64,000 nt of DNA from contig OX442314.1 of NCBI GenBank assembly GCA_949358305.1, positions 40,802,581-40,866,580 of the forward strand. Direction: 5' to 3'. Source of the stretch: Strigamia acuminata. Its lineage: Eukaryota; Arthropoda; Chilopoda; Geophilomorpha; Linotaeniidae. The notes under the pieces are model-generated. The model made no database searches. It had not been told where the DNA came from and saw nothing but the letters and a program-made list of their open reading frames with translations. The position numbers were made by a program, and so were the translations under genes. The number at the start of each line of letters is the position of its first letter. The stretch's first letter is position 1. This document shows positions 50,066-60,153 of this stretch, piece by piece.

Positions 50066-50696
50066 TGTCGTGATTCGACTTTGTGGTTAAAGATAATAAA
50101 TAATACACTCGGGAATACAATATATTTCAAATACTGCTTTATTAAAACACGCTTACTAATACAAATATAAGTCAAGATGTTTCCTGTGTTGGTCCTCGGA
50201 TTCGGCTGCGAATACGAGTTGCCGCTAAACAATGGCGGATCCAATTGTTTAGTCCTACGCGTGGTCTATGTTTGTTGTCTAGGGTATTTCCACGTGTTAT
50301 TATGAACACGCGAGAATTCGCTTTCTCGTGCGAATTAAACGAATATCGTTCGAATATTTATTCTAGCGTAGATTGGCTACGCTAAATAAATGTGGCTGTT
50401 GTACAGTTGAGATGGTCAGCGGGCACCGGTCCTCGATCAATCCGTGAAACGGCCTGAAAGGTGAGGTAAATGGTGCTCTTGCTGAAATGTGGTAACTGTA
50501 GTGTCGTTTCCGGTCAAGTATCGGCGTTATATACTAACCGGAAATGACGTCATATGCAAATCCTTCCGATTATGCAGGTTCGCAGAAACACGAGACTAGT
50601 CAGTCTAGTCGGTATTTCTAGCGCGCTCTAGTGGCGAGTATTAGTAACACAATAATCACCGCTAATTACTTCTTCAGGTGATGCCGAATCACCACA
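50066..50696 (-). repeat. 5' LTR of Gypsy-A copy B
   Basis: 631 bp, same as 38909-39539. AGTT target duplication follows at 50697-50700. Confidence 0.97.
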
Positions 50697-51198
50697 AGTT
50701 CAGCAAGATGCGTTTAACGATCTGAACTCGTACCAGAGCACGCAGGTTGCCGAAGCCATTAAAGGTCATGGGAAGAGAAATAAAAAATTTCTCTCAAGTC
50801 TTTGAAATACCCTTAAAAAACGTTATGGAACCATTTTAGTTGACTAACTTACGAAATAATAAAGAATTTGTCGTTTTACCTGATGAAATCTTGTTATCGT
50901 CATTTCAAAAAGGGAACCATTTTGTGAAATGCATTGTGGGATTGCTACATCATCGACGACATGTTTTGAAAACAACAACACCACACGTACATTCGAAGTA
51001 GTGTTACGCACATTGATTCAATTGTTACCAGCCAATTTTAGGCCAAAAAACATTGATTTTAGAAGTTCCGACTCCAGGGAAATTTTAAAAAATAACTGGT
51101 GCCAGCATATTTTGGGCAAAACACATGGCTTTTAGAGGTTCCAACCTCCGAATATTTTTTTTGTATAAAACAGTACCGATCGATTTTTACACCAAATC

Positions 51199-51395
51199 CA
51201 GCCAAACACCTGTCGCATTTGTGCGATCGAATGCGGCGGGTGTTTGGCTGCATTCGATCGCGCAAATGCGACGGGTGTTTGGCCGCATTCGATCGCGCAA
51301 ATGCGGCATGTGTTTGGCTGCATTTGCGCGATCGAATGCGGCCAAACACCCGCCGCATTCAATCGCACAAATGCGGGCGCTGTTTGGTCGATTCT
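51199..51395. repeat. Inverted/tandem array built on GCGATCGAATGCGG
   Basis: Units such as GCGATCGAATGCGGCGGGTG, their complements and TGTTTGG/CCAAACA spacers alternate about seven times. The array can form long hairpins. It is inside the TTAA element. It contains many GATCG and CGATCG sites. Confidence 0.85.
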
Positions 51396-51399
51396 CAGG

Positions 51400-51978
51400 T
51401 CTTAAATAAATAAATAATGATAAATAATAATCAAAAACTTGATTATAGAATCGGTTTTTTATTGTAAAGTGTCGTTTTAGCTGCATAGTGTAGCACAACA
51501 CCACCACCCATTCCAAACCGCTAAGGTTTTTACTGCCAGTCTATCACCGCTAAAATGATACACTAAATCCTAAAACCGTCAATTTTTTTTTGTTATTGGC
51601 TGTTCTTTCCTATTTTTTTTGGAAATTTTTGATGATTTTCTGTTATTTTCGGTAATTTTTTAATGTTTTTTGGGGTTACTTTTGGTCATTTTGATAATTT
51701 TCGGCTATTTTTATTTTTTAAAAATTTTTAGTTGCTGGTATTTTTTATTATTTGCTGTGATTTTTTGTTATTTGCTGTGATTTTCTATTTTTTCTGGAAA
51801 TTTTCACTAAAAAACATGCTGAAAACGCGAATAGGTGCTGGAATTCTCGTGCTTGTTTGTCGTCGATGACGTAAATATAATGCCACCTAGTGGCGGTATC
51901 TATAAACTTTGGAAAATCGTAATGGCGGAACAATTACTGCTCGGTTCGAATTTCAACAGTGGTTTTTAACAATATCAG
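51400..51978. other. AT-rich interior of the TTAA element
   Basis: Repeats of TTATTTGCTGTGATTTT and related T-rich units at about 51590-51800. No ORF is supported. Confidence 0.4.
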
Positions 51979-52072
51979 GTAAGTTAGTGAACTAAACTGG
52001 TTACATAACGTTTTTTAAGGGTATTTCAAAGACTTGAGAGAAATTTTTCATTTCTCTTCCCATGACCTTTAA

Positions 52073-52305
52073 GGCCTACAAGCTACGCCGCTCTGAACAC
52101 TAGTGACCGTCGATTGACTCGGCTTCAACGTGAGCTGGTGTCTGGTTTGACCCATGTACTGTTTCCAGGAGTCTTCTCGTCGGACGGACAAGCGCTAATC
52201 GCAGCATCGTTCCTATGGTCCGCCCCGATGGGGTTGACCAAAGAGAACTTCGAAGCGCGGTACTCAATTCGATTGGACCCACCAATGAAATCGCGAGATG
52301 AAAAA
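52073..52305 (+). pseudogene. C-terminal part of the decayed ORF3 that begins at 37163
   Basis: AYKLRRSEH continues the frame from 50757, then after a shift LTRLQRELVSGLTHVLFPGV, QALIAASFLWSAPMG and YSIRLDPP. It shares LFPGVF, APMG and SIRLDPP with the relic at 15700-16020 and lines up with the helical block of Gypsy-A ORF3. It ends in GATGAAAAATAA, with AATAAAG overlapping the stop. Confidence 0.55.
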
Positions 52306-52415
52306 TAAAGCATTGGTGACAAACGAGATTTCGTAATATTGGTAATGCGTGCTATTGGTAATATTGGTAATGCGTAATAGTACGACAAATTTCACATTGA
52401 TCACCGTGACGAAAC

Positions 52416-52856
52416 GTGAAGTTCATCAAAAACAGTTTTGTTGTGCAGACGGATCATGAAGCTTTAAAGTGGTTGATGAGATTGGAGGAGCCAGCGGGCC
52501 GCCCTGCCCGTTGGCAAATGGAATTGATGTCATATAACTTCAAAATTCAATACCTCAAGGGTCCTTTGAATGTATTAGCAGACACGTTATCCCGAGCGCC
52601 AGTGGAATTGATTTGCGATGCTGAGGATACGGGAGAAGCCGACGGCGACTGAAGATATTGCCCAACTCAGCCAAGAAAATGGGTAGTGGGAAATTGGAAT
52701 CAACTCCCGCGACCAATGGAGGAAGATGAACAATTTGTGTCATACTGGTGCAAAGCTTACGATGCTCCAGGAGAGGAATCGGAAATGCTTCCGGAAGACG
52801 ATAAATGGCGGTACATGCCATTGTCAAATAATGACATGGTGACAGCATTCATTTAT
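52416..52856 (+). pseudogene. Gypsy pol fragment: end of RNase H and linker
   Basis: FVVQTDHEALKWLMRLEEPA, ARWQMELMSYNFKIQYLKGP and VLADTLSRAPVE are the C-terminal RNase H motifs of Ty3/gypsy Pol. After one in-frame TGA (52648-52650) the frame continues CPTQPRKWVVGNWNQLP and YWCKAYDAPG, matching the linker of Gypsy-A Pol (CPNPVRKWEF, YYNYWLRAYQ). It is a diverged relative of Gypsy-A. All other domains are missing. Confidence 0.85.
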
Positions 52857-53159
52857 TTTATTTTATTTTTCTTCCTCGTCATAGTCACCCCCCATCGTCA
52901 CCTCGTAAAAAAAAAAAAAAAACCTTTGTATCGTGTGTGTGTGTGTCGGAAGGGCGCGCGAAAACCCACTCGCCCGTTCTCCGTGGTCACATTTTCCAAT
53001 TTTCGTCATCGGGTGTCGCGCTCGCGCCGCGCTCGTCCGTTCCCCTCCCACCATTGCTCGCTGATTGATTGTGTACGCGTATGTCCGTTGGTTGGTTGGT
53101 TAGTTAATCGACTATCTAACTGGCCGAATTTCTTTTATTTTTATTTTTATTTTTTTATA
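52857..53159. other. GC- and CpG-rich stretch with poly-A and T-rich flanks
   Basis: The CpG-rich sequence (52945-53065) could be a first exon or 5' UTR of the RGG-coding sequence that follows. A run of 16 A occurs at 52907. No ORF is supported. Confidence 0.3.
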
Positions 53160-53752
53160 GGATTCCACCACCACCACCATCGCCACGCGTCATGGTCAAG
53201 TGGACTCTAGGCGCGGGGCAGGGCAGGGCGGCCCGATCCGTCGGTCGCGCGGCCCGCGGCTACCCGTGAGTACCGTAATCGACCAATTACTCAATTCGTT
53301 CATTTGTTCTATTTTGTTTTTGTTTTTATTTTTATTTATTTATTTAATTTTTTTTTTTTTCGTTTAGAATTCCACCGCCACTTATCACCCATCACGCCGG
53401 ACACGGTGGTGATCGGTGCGGCGGTGGAAGCGGCCGGTCGCTCTGCCGCGACGAGCAGGACAGCAGAGGGCGTCGCCTACGCCCTCGCGTTCGCGGTCCC
53501 GGAGGTGGCCGTGGCGGTCCGCCTGGCCACGTGGGCGACCCGCGCGGCCTTCAGCTCGGTCGCGGCGGCCGTAGCGGTGGTCGCGGCGGCCGTAGCGGTG
53601 GTCGCGGCTACGACGGGAAACGAGGAGGCGGTCGACACCGTCGTCACGGCGGCCGGTGCGGTCGGGGCGGCCGAGGCGGCCACAGTTGCCGTCGACGAGG
53701 CCGCGACGGCGGTAGAGGCGGGCGCGTGGGAGCTCCGTCGCCGTCGCGCTAG
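53160..53752 (+). CDS. Possible two-exon Arg/Gly-rich (RGG) protein
   Basis: An exon after TTATAG (53160-53269) ends at CCC|GTGAGT and joins, through a T-rich tract and TTTAG (about 53366), a second exon ending at TAG 53750-53752. In the phase-consistent frame the product contains IPPPPPSPRVMVKW, then GRGGRSGGRGGRSGGRG and further RG/GG repeats. RGG boxes bind RNA. CpG density here is far above the surroundings. I cannot assign a family, and several alternative frames are also open (one Ala/Val-rich), because the composition keeps stops rare. Start codon and any upstream exon are uncertain. Confidence 0.3.
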
Positions 53753-55072
53753 GAAATCGACGGTGTGATCGATTCGACGACGACACCACCACCACCACCA
53801 CCATCGCTCGGTGTTTCTTTTTCTTTTTCTTCTCTTTTTTTTTCTCCCTCTTCCTTCTGTTTAATTTGTCAATTTGCTAATTTGTTAATTTTTTTAAAAT
53901 TTTTCAATCTTTTAAAATTTCAGTTTTTTAATTTTTTTAATGTTTGTTTTAATGTTTTAATTGTTTAATTTTTTAATGTTTGTTTTGATGTTTTAAATTT
54001 TTAAATTTTTAATGTTTTAAGTTTTTAATGTTTGTTTCAATGTTTTAAATTTTTAAATTTTAAATGTATAAACGAATAAACGAATATGTGGCGCTCCGTG
54101 CGGCGGCGGAGGCAGAACAGCGCGACCGGGTCGGTTTGGTTTGCCGTTCGAGTAGATGACCCGGTGTTGGGTTTGGTCATGGCGGCCACGACCTCGGCGC
54201 AGTCGGCTGCACCGGCCCGTTTAGTCGATGGTGGCGGCGGCTGCGGTCGTCGCTCTGACTGGTGACGCCGTCGAGACCAAGATCGTCGTCGTCTTCATCA
54301 TTTGTCGATTTAACTTTTAATTTTGTGTTCTATTTAAATTATTTGTAAATCTTTTTTATAATTCGGTGGTAGCGGCGACCAGCGACGTCCTGTGTGCACC
54401 TGTTAGTGGAAGAATTTGGTTCCATTTTACATAATTGCCTATTCATTACCATGGCTGATGAGGAAAAGAAGGGTGATGTTACTGTTGATGTGGAAAACAT
54501 CATTATTTGATTCAATATGGATCATGTATAATTATTATTTGGTATATTTCTTGTTTTCATTCTCGTATATTTATATTCCGATGTGTATTACGGTTTAATT
54601 ATGTTCCTATCGATTAATTGCATTGTTATGTTATATTTTCGCTGATCCGTGCTTAAAGCACGATGCTGTGTTATTTTACATCAAGTATGATGCAGTTGTT
54701 ATCGTTTTTCATGTCAATAGTGTATTATTTCGCCACTAGCTGGCGTATCGTTATGTATTGATACCCAATATGGCCGCTTGCTGTGAAAGCAAGCACTACT
54801 GGCTTTCTCCATCTCAGAATGAGCTATTTTTTAAGTTTCCTTTCGTTTATTAAATTATATATTTATTTTAAATCACTGTGCACGTTGCTTATAAGTGCAC
54901 AGTAGTGTATTTATCGTTTTCTGGCCGCATGCACGTCGTGAAGACGTTGCTACGTCGTCGTTGCGTCCACGCACAAAGTGCGACGCCATTACCGTTGCGA
55001 GAGATTTGTTTCGGTCGTTTTTGCACGACAATTCGTGCAAACACCTCCTCCTCTGCTACAGTTACACCATCT
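53753..55072. other. T-rich low-complexity sequence and CpG-rich patch, no supported gene
   Basis: From 53810 to 54070 the sequence is made of TTTTAATGTTTG-type units. A CpG-rich patch (54085-54290) has an ATG at 54179 (MAATTSAQSAAPARLVDGGG) that stops after 28 codons. The remainder is AT-rich. Confidence 0.35.
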
Positions 55073-55880
55073 ATGATGCAAAGCCTTGTCACAAAATTCT
55101 CGGGGAATGGGAAGGGGGCAAAGGTTGAAGGCTTCGGCTGCTGCCAAGTTGGGCAAGTGGAATGAGAGCTTCACTTGCAGTTTGATGCGATCCAAGTTCC
55201 ATGACGAGGCAAGGATGACCATTCATTGGCTATGGATTGTGTAGTGATGGCAGATTTTGAGAAGATGCTGCTTGCTAGGTTCGGGATCAGAGAAATTTGA
55301 CAAGTTTAGCCAGGCTGCCCAGAAGAAAAGGGAGTCTGCCACAACATTTGCTTCGAGAATAAAGGGGCTATGGGAGCTTTGTTTTGATGAGGGGGAGAAA
55401 GCGGGTGTTAGGGTTTATCTCGGATCTCACAGGTGAGCTATCGAAACAGGTCATTTTGGCCTCGGACTTCGCTACTTTTGAGGAGTGCGTAGCCTGGACG
55501 GCAAAGCAAGAGCTGGGGCTTTCATTCTATGCAAATGGAGAAAATTTGGGGCTTAACTAAGCTGGAATTGTCTAATGTCTCGCAGAAGCCCAAGGAACCC
55601 GAGCCTGACAAATTAGATAGTATTCTCAAAGCCATTAAAGACCTCATCTTGGCCTTCCAGCAGAAGCCAATTGCACAGGTTAACAGTGTGGGGGGTCCAT
55701 CTAATGCATGATTTAAATGTCAGAAAAAGAGCCACTGGAGTAAGGACTGCTAAGTCCCGAAACAGGAGTGGAAGTGCACACTGTGTGGCAGTAAAGGGCA
55801 TGCGAACAATGAGGGTAGACAGCAAGGTTTCAAACCACAATATGGGAAGAAGCCTTGGGTCAGGGGGTCATTTAACTTGT
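55073..55880 (+). pseudogene. Retrotransposon gag fragment with CCHC knuckle, decayed
   Basis: ATG at 55073 opens MMQSLVTKFSGNGKGAKVEG, then AAAAKLGKWNESFTCSLMRS, FDKFSQAAQKKRESATTFAS and ATFEECVAWTAKQELGL in changing frames. At 55717-55755 FKCQKKSHWSKDC forms a CCHC knuckle whose first Cys codon lies in a stop-prone context. The order (short N-terminus, capsid-like segment, knuckle) is that of a gypsy-type gag unlike those of Gypsy-A and Gypsy-B. At least five frameshifts or stops break it. No pol follows. Confidence 0.65.
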
Positions 55881-55899
55881 GACGCTTTGGTCACATGGT

Positions 55900-56635
55900 A
55901 AAAGGAATATGGGGGGTTAAAACTTACCCTTTAGACCTCTTTTGAGTGAGCAGTTTAAATACGTGCAGCGACAAGTATTTAGCATTAAAACATTCCACCA
56001 TTTCTCTTGATGCTAGATCCAATAACTTCTGAGCTAAACCTAGTCGTCTGTGTGATCTTTTCACTGCCTAATATTATTAGTACACAAAAAAAAATTTTTT
56101 TTATACGATTTTATATGAAAAATCAAAATTCGTCCGTGCTTCTCGTGTTACAAGTGCGCATGTTTATCTCAGGGATGTCAATTTGACCTTTTACTTTACA
56201 ATACAATTGATGTTTTTACTACTCTCTTACAGTAAAAATTAAAGAAAAACGTCAAATTTACCTTAAATATGAAGTAAAAACGTCGATTTTACTGTAAATA
56301 TAAATTTAAAATGTCGATTTTACTGTAAATTTGAAGTCAACACGTCGATTTTACTATAAATATGAAGGCAAAACGTCAGATTTGCAGTATAAAATGCCTT
56401 AAAGATCATTTTTACAGTAAATTGTTCGTTTTTTTTTATTTTAATCAAACTAGAATTAGCTATTTCACTGCGTCGCCATCTATCGGCAAAATAAAAAGCT
56501 CAAAAACAAACTCGAAATTCCATGTTGAATGTGGCGAGATATAAAAAATTCAATTTATTTTAATCAGTTAATGTCGAAAAACTGAACTATTTCCAATTTT
56601 CTCACTTTGCAGACGCGCCATAATTAACTAATAAT
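55900..56635. other. AT-rich region with degenerate tandem units
   Basis: From 56225 to 56400 units resembling AACGTCGATTTTACTGTAAA with spacing of 36-40 bp repeat about four times. No coding sequence is recognised. Confidence 0.5.
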
Positions 56636-56790
56636 AGATGGACTATTCTCAAAAAAAAAGATTTCAGGACAATATTCGATTCAAATATGGAAAACCAACT
56701 GAAAAATGTCTAAACCATGCTTCACACTCCGCCCCGGCCAGTCATTTCTCCGAGGACAGTTCAACAAACCTAGCGGCGCTTTACGTTTTC
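56636..56790 (+). repeat. Direct repeat, copy 1 (copy 2 at 58241-58377)
   Basis: AGATGGACTATTCT, TTTCAGGACAATATTCGATT, TGGAAAACCAACTGAAAAA and GGCGGCGCTTTA-like parts recur in the same order at 58241-58377. Both copies precede ORF3-like relics, so the block may be the leader of that kind of ORF. Confidence 0.75.
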
Positions 56791-58125
56791 CACCTCCAAG
56801 AGAATCCATACGGAGATTTTGTACGCCTTTGGCTCCCGACACTCACCGTACGGTGAAATGGCACCCGTTCAGGCCAAGCACCCCTTCATAGACCATCGAA
56901 GCGTAGGACAAAATGCAACAACGATGTTGAAAACGGACGACCTCACATCATGCCCAATTTCGACACACGCAACTACGTTTTTTGTCCATTGTGCACCGGC
57001 AGCGGCTGGCTTTGCAGCGCAATTGGTGGTCAGCACCTGCCGCGGAGAAGCTAAAAGACCTCGTTCAACTCCGTGGATGGCCGGTTTAAAAGACATAATG
57101 GTCATGACCGGGTGGTCTGGGGGCGCTCGCCGTTGGTCCTTGTGCAGCAAGTGCCAGTTCATCACGAACCCCGACGGACATCCTTTGAAGGAGCCAATTA
57201 CTCCTGTTTACGTTCGGAAAAACATCGCCATCCGAAATTGACTGGAAAATACGGTTCACTCAACAGAAACTGGACAAGATCCTGTTGGCCACCGAAAAAC
57301 CGTCGGCGCCTGTTGAGTCATCCCCGTAAGATGTACAGTCCAAGCAGATCGCTCTGCTTTCCGACGCGCGCTCTTCAGCTTTGGCCCACATCAAGAGGTT
57401 GGAAGCTTCTAAGAAAGGAACTCCAGCCAAAGATTTAGCCACACCTTATGAGGACATTGAGTTACCGGACGAGCTCGTTTTGCCACCTTTTACCGATGTC
57501 AACAGCCTTACTCAAGAAGAAATGTTGGAACGAGCTCGTGATTTGATACCACCCTTGAGTGGATACTTGTATGAAGTGGGTCGCGCCATCTTTAATGTGG
57601 CGAATCGTTACGGAGGCTACTGCGACTTAATCAATAAGTTGAGACGAGAGCAACTAGTGATCGTTAACGAAGAAGCCATCCACACCTCGTACCACATCCG
57701 TTGTGATGTGTGGGAGCTAATTTTCGTGCTCCACCGCACCACGACTAGAATTTGGATGCAACACGTCCTCAGTGCGTTTGCACTGGACCCTCCGCACTAC
57801 ATCGCATCGTTCGATCACAGACTCAGTAAAGGACATGGCACTTCTGAAGAATAACATTGTGGTTGATGCCATAGCTCTGCTTGGCTTTAGCAAAAGAACT
57901 TTCATCCCGAGCGGCACCGACACCATGATAAGGGAATTTCTAAAGCTTTTCCCAGAGCCGGAAATTTTCTTTAATGATAATTCAGCAGTCGTAGATTCAG
58001 ATTATAAAAAGAACGTGGAAGTTTTTATTGTGAACAGATATATATGGGCATACGACAGTGATTTGGAAAGAGTTATGACATTTTACAATTTTCATTTGTT
58101 TCCATCAAGCCCTTTTTGTCCCTTG
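56695..58125 (+). pseudogene. ORF3-like relic with zinc motif and unknown helical protein
   Basis: Near 56950-57010 the frame reads NYVFCPLCTGSGWL with a second, shifted STCRG part; this echoes CPxCxGxG..CxxCxG of other ORF3s. Further on, 57381-57854 encodes SLTQEEMLERARDLIPPLSG, YEVGRAIFNVANRYGGYCDL and LFVLH-like segments, an open helical region without a known match. From about 57840 another frame reads SKRTFIPSGTDTMIREFLK and EVFIVNRYIWAYDSD. Frames change at least four times. The link to ORF3 rests mainly on the zinc motif and on the similar block downstream at 58463. Confidence 0.35.
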
Positions 58126-58129
58126 TTCA

Positions 58130-58246
58130 GGTCATTCACTTAATCTTGTTATTAATGATGCAGCAGCAGCTTCTGGTAAAATTGTTAATGTCTTTTCTTT
58201 AGTCCAAGAGATATTTATATTTTTCTCAAGTTCTACTTATAGATGG
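58130..58246 (+). pseudogene. hAT transposase fragment
   Basis: The frame reads GHSLNLVINDAAAASGKIVN and QEIFIFFSSSTYRW. C.AHSLNLV..DA followed by FFSSST.RW is the conserved middle part of a large animal hAT (zinc finger MYM-type-like) transposase group. Only about 39 residues are present, between a splice-acceptor-like TTCAG and the direct repeat at 58241. Confidence 0.7.
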
Positions 58247-58377
58247 ACTATTCTATAAAAAATGATTTCAGGACAATATTCGATTCAAAAATGGAAAACC
58301 AACTGAAAAACGTCTAAACCATGCTTCAGACTCCGCCACGGCCAGTTATTTCGCCAAACCTCGCGGCGCTTTAGTTT
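58241..58377 (+). repeat. Direct repeat, copy 2 (copy 1 at 56636-56790)
   Basis: Shares the blocks listed for copy 1, with an 18-bp deletion and scattered changes. Confidence 0.75.
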
Positions 58378-58462
58378 AATTTGTCCATGAATTCATTCAG
58401 TTTATTTATATTATTTATTTAATCATTTGAACATTTCTCATAATTTAGAATAAGTGTGCATC

Positions 58463-58990
58463 ATGCCGGAGTCGGATAGTGGCGACGATGGAAATGAAAG
58501 TATGGATTTCTCGACCGACGAAGAGTTCTTGGAGTTGGAAGGCGCTGAGGGAAGAGTGGACAATTCCCATGCAGAACAATGCTCTGATTCGGGGCAACAG
58601 CGTCCGATGGGGCGGCAGGGAAATTATCGAACCCCTTATCCGGTACCGGACCTATATGCAGAGGGGCCACTGTTAATGCCCCATTACCATCCGGATCATC
58701 CCCGGGAGAGGGGATTTCCGAATTTTGAAATATGCCCCCCTACTGCTCAGGCTGGGGCCACGTCAAAAAGGTGTCTCGAGAATGTCCTGCCTGCGAGGGA
58801 AAGAGCTTTGCGACGATTCAAAATTTGGATGCGTCGATTGCAGGCCATGGCGTTGGGGAAAACGTTTTGGGACAAACGAGATTTGGAAGAGTAAACAACA
58901 GAATCTGCATCAATTCAGTGATTGACCTCAATAGTTTTGGTAAACGGTCATTTACAGTAGTTATGCAGAAATCTAAAGGTGTTGGAAATA
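58463..58990 (+). pseudogene. Acidic protein with ORF3-type zinc motif, one frameshift
   Basis: ATG at 58463 opens an acidic N-terminus (MPESDSGDDGNESMDFSTDE). At HPDHPRERGFPNFEIC and, after a frameshift in the C-run 58735-58740, YCSGWGHVKK and CPACEG, it parallels HPDDPLAQSYPNYEICPVC and CRACDGG at 38070-38195. The zinc pair would be CX2C-X12-CX2C. The acidic leader also recalls exon 1 of Gypsy-A ORF3. The second frame runs on to 58990 with no recognised domain. I infer a decayed ORF3 relative. Confidence 0.5.
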
Positions 58991-60064
58991 GCAAATTCGA
59001 ATGTGTGCACCATTAAAAATATAGAATAGCTGAAAGAAAAATGTATTTTTCTCAACATTTCTCAGGAAAATAAGGATTACTCCGGGGAGAATTTGTATAA
59101 CCTTTCAAGAAGAAATAGTCAGCAAAAATTAAGTTCAAGCACAAATGTTAAGGAACTACCAAAAATGTAAATGCTACATTCATGTAGGAATGCAGTCTTA
59201 CAATACGGTCATGTAAATGCCACAATCATGGAAGAATGCGGGCTAACAATACAATGAGAATTGTAAATGCCACATTCCTTCTTGGATGTGGGCTAACAAT
59301 ACAACTAGATAACGTGACGGAAATTTTCCAATGACCAGAGCTCTCTTCTGGTTTCACCGAGACATGAAATGTGCTCAGTTTATCCAGGGGTGACCACGTG
59401 GAGGTAGAGAGTTGGGTTTTACACCCCCTAAACAAATCAATTTACGGCTTTGAACAGTTATATGCACAGTCTTTGGCAGGAATGTGAAGTTTCGGCACCC
59501 AATCACATGCGCCTTACGGGGAAAAGTAAAAACTAGAATTTTCTTTTCCCGAAAGGAAAAGGCTAAAAATACTATACATACCAATGTTGTTTTTCTGATC
59601 GGTGTGGTTGGCGTAAAACGGGCGTGTCTAATAAAAGGTTTATTTTCAGAAAATTCTCATTTTTATGTTCCTGGGATAACTATGACGATGGAAAGAAAAT
59701 ATTTCGAGACGAACCAATCGATATCGTAAAAAAAGACTGAAAAGAAAAAGAGAAATTAATCAAAAAATCATTATAGTTTTTTTTAAAAAAATAAACTAAA
59801 AGCTGCAGATTATTATTAAAATATAGCATGGAAGAATGCAACACGAAAACGATGCCAATAAATCGAGCAGCGCAATTACTAAGAATTGATCGGGAAATTG
59901 ATGAATCACTTTCGGTCGCAAAAATTGTCAATTTTAGTAGAAAATACTCACAGAAATTTCAGCCCAAAACCATCATCTGAATAATATTGATGTATTTGCG
60001 GCTAGTTTCATCCAAAATATATCAAATTAAATTGATAGTTTGTGAAGTTTATCGATACCTGAAT
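58991..60064. other. AT-rich region with a three-copy repeat near 59160-59310
   Basis: GTAAATGCCACA and GGGCTAACAATACAA recur three times with about 55-bp spacing between 59165 and 59310. No gene is supported elsewhere in the stretch. Confidence 0.4.
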
Positions 60065-60153
60065 GGTTTTTCGTGTTGCCGGGATGAAAATTATCAAAAT
60101 TCTATCAACTGCCATCTCAATCAATAATTCCAACTACGCAGAGAAAAACAGAC
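60065..60153 (+). repeat. 89-bp perfect direct repeat, left copy
   Basis: GGTTTTTCGTGTTGCCGGGA to GAGAAAAACAGAC, identical to 60957-61045. Confidence 0.97.

Larger units (their letters stand above)
38909..50696 (-). mobile_element. Complete Ty3/gypsy LTR retrotransposon Gypsy-A, copy B (11.8 kb)
   Basis: Two 631-bp LTRs (38909-39539 and 50066-50696) bound gag, pol and a spliced ORF3, all on the minus strand. The AGTT target duplication lies at 38905-38908 and 50697-50700. The LTRs look identical by eye while copy A's LTR differs, which implies recent insertion. Gag, Pol and ORF3 are open, so it may be autonomous. The insertion site is inside a decayed ORF3 of an older element. Confidence 0.96.
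50763..52068. mobile_element. Non-autonomous DNA element with 90-bp TIRs and TTAA target site
   Basis: The left terminus AGGTCATGGGAAGAGAAAT (50763 on) recurs inverted up to 52068; the two arms (50763-50852 and 51979-52068) match over about 90 bp with few changes. TTAA flanks both sides (50759-50762 and 52069-52072). TTAA targets are used by piggyBac and Kolobok; the AGG start fits Kolobok better than piggyBac's C-rich ends. No transposase ORF lies inside. It interrupts the decayed ORF3 remnant, and the reading frame resumes after it. Confidence 0.85.

Noticed and set aside
53304-53768. Ala/Val-rich plus-strand ORF (154 codons)
   Set aside because: It is an alternative frame of the RGG-coding stretch, open only because of GC-rich composition. 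It lacks any domain and starts in the presumed intron.
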